A program made the translations under genes and the position numbers. From NCBI RefSeq assembly GCF_028288185.1, contig NZ_JAQBOF010000031.1:1-64000 (forward strand): a DNA stretch of 64,000 nt, written 5' to 3'. Positions within the stretch are counted from its first letter, which is position 1. Each line of letters starts with the position of its first letter. The notes under the pieces were generated by a model that was not told where the DNA came from, did no database searches, and saw only the letters and a program-made list of their open reading frames with translations. The stretch comes from Mucilaginibacter sp. (GTDB lineage: Bacteria; Bacteroidota; Bacteroidia; Sphingobacteriales; Sphingobacteriaceae). Below are positions 63,363 through 64,000 of this stretch, one piece after another.

Positions 63363-64000
63363 ATGAAAACCATTAAAGGGGTATTTACTATTTTTAAGCA
63401 AAACCTTGCAGCAATATACGATGCGCAGGAAACCGAGGCTATTACTTTAATGGTTTTAACAGAGATACTCAACTCATCAAAGGCTACTATCAAGGCTTTT
63501 CCTGAGAATGAGCTAACCCTAACTCAACAGGAAGAAGCAAACAACATACTAACCCAACTTAAAACCGGCAAACCATTACAATACGCTTTAGGCTATGCCG
63601 AGTTTTATGGCTTAAAATACTTGGTTAACCCCTCGGTACTGATACCTCGGTCCGAGACAGAAGAGTTGGTGCAGTGGGCGTTGGAATCGGTGGCGGGGGG
63701 CGGGGGGCCTGGCTCGGGATTGAATATATTAGATATTGGTACAGGTAGTGGCTGCATCGCCATTAGCTTAAAAAAGAATTTGCCTGCGGCCAATGTTTCG
63801 GCAATTGATATATCTGCAGATGCCTTGCAAACAGCTAAAGAAAACGCCAAGTTAAATGAGGTTGACATAAACTTTATTGAAGCGGATATTCTAAATATTA
63901 AATCCGAAATCGAAATTCCGAAATCCGAAATCATTATCTCCAATCCTCCTTACGTTACCCTGCTCGATAAAACGCAAATGCATACCAACGTAACCAATTT
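63363..64000 (+). CDS. prmC: Peptide chain release factor N5-glutamine methyltransferase, 3' truncated by the window
   Basis: The frame is open from the ATG at 63363 to the window end (212 codons seen). The N-terminal helical domain is followed by GKPLQYALGYAEFYG, PSVLIPRSETEELV, the SAM motif DIGTGSGCIAI and the catalytic NPPY in IISNPPYV. The enzyme methylates the GGQ glutamine of release factors. Two oddities: a glycine-rich stretch (AGGGGPGSG) before the SAM domain, encoded by a run of G, and a repetitive segment of AAATCCGAAATC-like words (63900-63931) just before NPPY, which lengthens that loop by about ten residues relative to the compact form I would expect. Confidence 0.92.
   Translation, partial: MKTIKGVFTIFKQNLAAIYDAQETEAITLMVLTEILNSSKATIKAFPENELTLTQQEEANNILTQLKTGKPLQYALGYAEFYGLKYLVNPSVLIPRSETEELVQWALESVAGGGGPGSGLNILDIGTGSGCIAISLKKNLPAANVSAIDISADALQTAKENAKLNEVDINFIEADILNIKSEIEIPKSEIIISNPPYVTLLDKTQMHTNVTN
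63900..63931 (+). repeat. Short repeats inside the prmC coding region
   Basis: The words AAATCCGAAATC and GAAATTCCG alternate in this stretch, giving IKSEIEIPKSEIII in the protein. The same texture is common in intergenic repeats of this group of bacteria, suggesting in-frame repeat expansion. Confidence 0.5.

Noticed and set aside
63605..63943. 112-codon minus-strand frame opposite prmC
   Set aside because: Shadow of the prmC coding region, which has clear SAM and NPPY motifs on the plus strand.

Overview
The window looks like a chromosome segment of a Bacteroidota bacterium, most likely Sphingobacteriaceae (Mucilaginibacter- or Pedobacter-like). Signs are a GLPGLI protein paired with a TonB-receptor-like barrel, NIPSNAP, ThuA and 3-keto-disaccharide hydrolase (DUF1080) proteins, LigD in PE-LIG-POL order, promoters of the TAnnTTTG type, moderate-to-low GC, and many palindromic intergenic repeats. 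I saw no tRNA, rRNA, CRISPR array or transposase.

Layout. 0-1.4 kb: the tail of a sensor protein followed by a receiver-histidine kinase. 1.6-4.4 kb: a NIPSNAP protein and a membrane TPR protein with a phosphoacceptor-like helix but no kinase ATPase domain. 4.5-10.3 kb: a three-gene operon (Tat-exported Gfo/Idh oxidoreductase, HEAT plus double DUF1080 protein, cytoplasmic Gfo/Idh oxidoreductase), probably for 3-keto-glycoside metabolism. 10.5-14.8 kb: phosphohexomutase and a GH92 mannosidase. 14.9-18.5 kb: barrel plus GLPGLI pair behind two dyad operators. 18.7-23.4 kb: a signalling operon of two PAS kinases around a single-domain response regulator. 23.6-26.3 kb: LigD without Ku. 26.4-30 kb: a ThuA-PQQ-PKD-cytochrome c fusion and a truncated tandem copy of its ThuA part. 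30.1-36.9 kb: TolC, AcrB and AcrA homologues with a TetR regulator and five matching operator-like palindromes. 37.2-40 kb: a repeat-rich accessory patch with two HEPN-like genes between perfect 21-bp inverted repeats. 40-48 kb: an SDR protein, a gluconolactonase-like protein, a GH29 fucosidase, DUF763, DUF4142 and PEP carboxylase. 48-52.6 kb: FUSC transporter, PhoH-like ATPase, LLM flavin monooxygenase. 52.7-54.2 kb: a tandem pair of related apparently noncoding units. 54.3-55.7 kb: Ohr peroxidase and a diiron oxygenase. 55.7-58.9 kb: a tightly packed operon in which biotin synthase lies between a MntA-HepT pair and an Mrr-like nuclease, a small protein and a second nucleotidyltransferase. 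59-64 kb: MgtE, YigZ/IMPACT protein, EamA transporter, RibD and the start of PrmC.

How the genes fit together. The oxidoreductase/DUF1080 operon, ThuA proteins, PQQ fusion, GH92, GH29, gluconolactonase-like protein and phosphohexomutase suggest glycan scavenging with an oxidative branch through 3-keto sugars. The RND pump and Ohr serve stress tolerance. Two accessory patches (37-39 kb and 55.7-59 kb) carry genes of defence or toxin-antitoxin type.

The most unusual signals are outside the genes. Three intergenic elements (12.3, 39.8 and 60.5 kb) are built from repeated TGAWWCA heptamers. Each element uses its own version of the word, and two of them keep nearly identical spacing. The 52.7-54.2 kb tandem unit ends in a terminator-like hairpin and begins with paired DnaA-box-like sites. 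All family assignments come from reading motifs by eye; no database search or folding was run.
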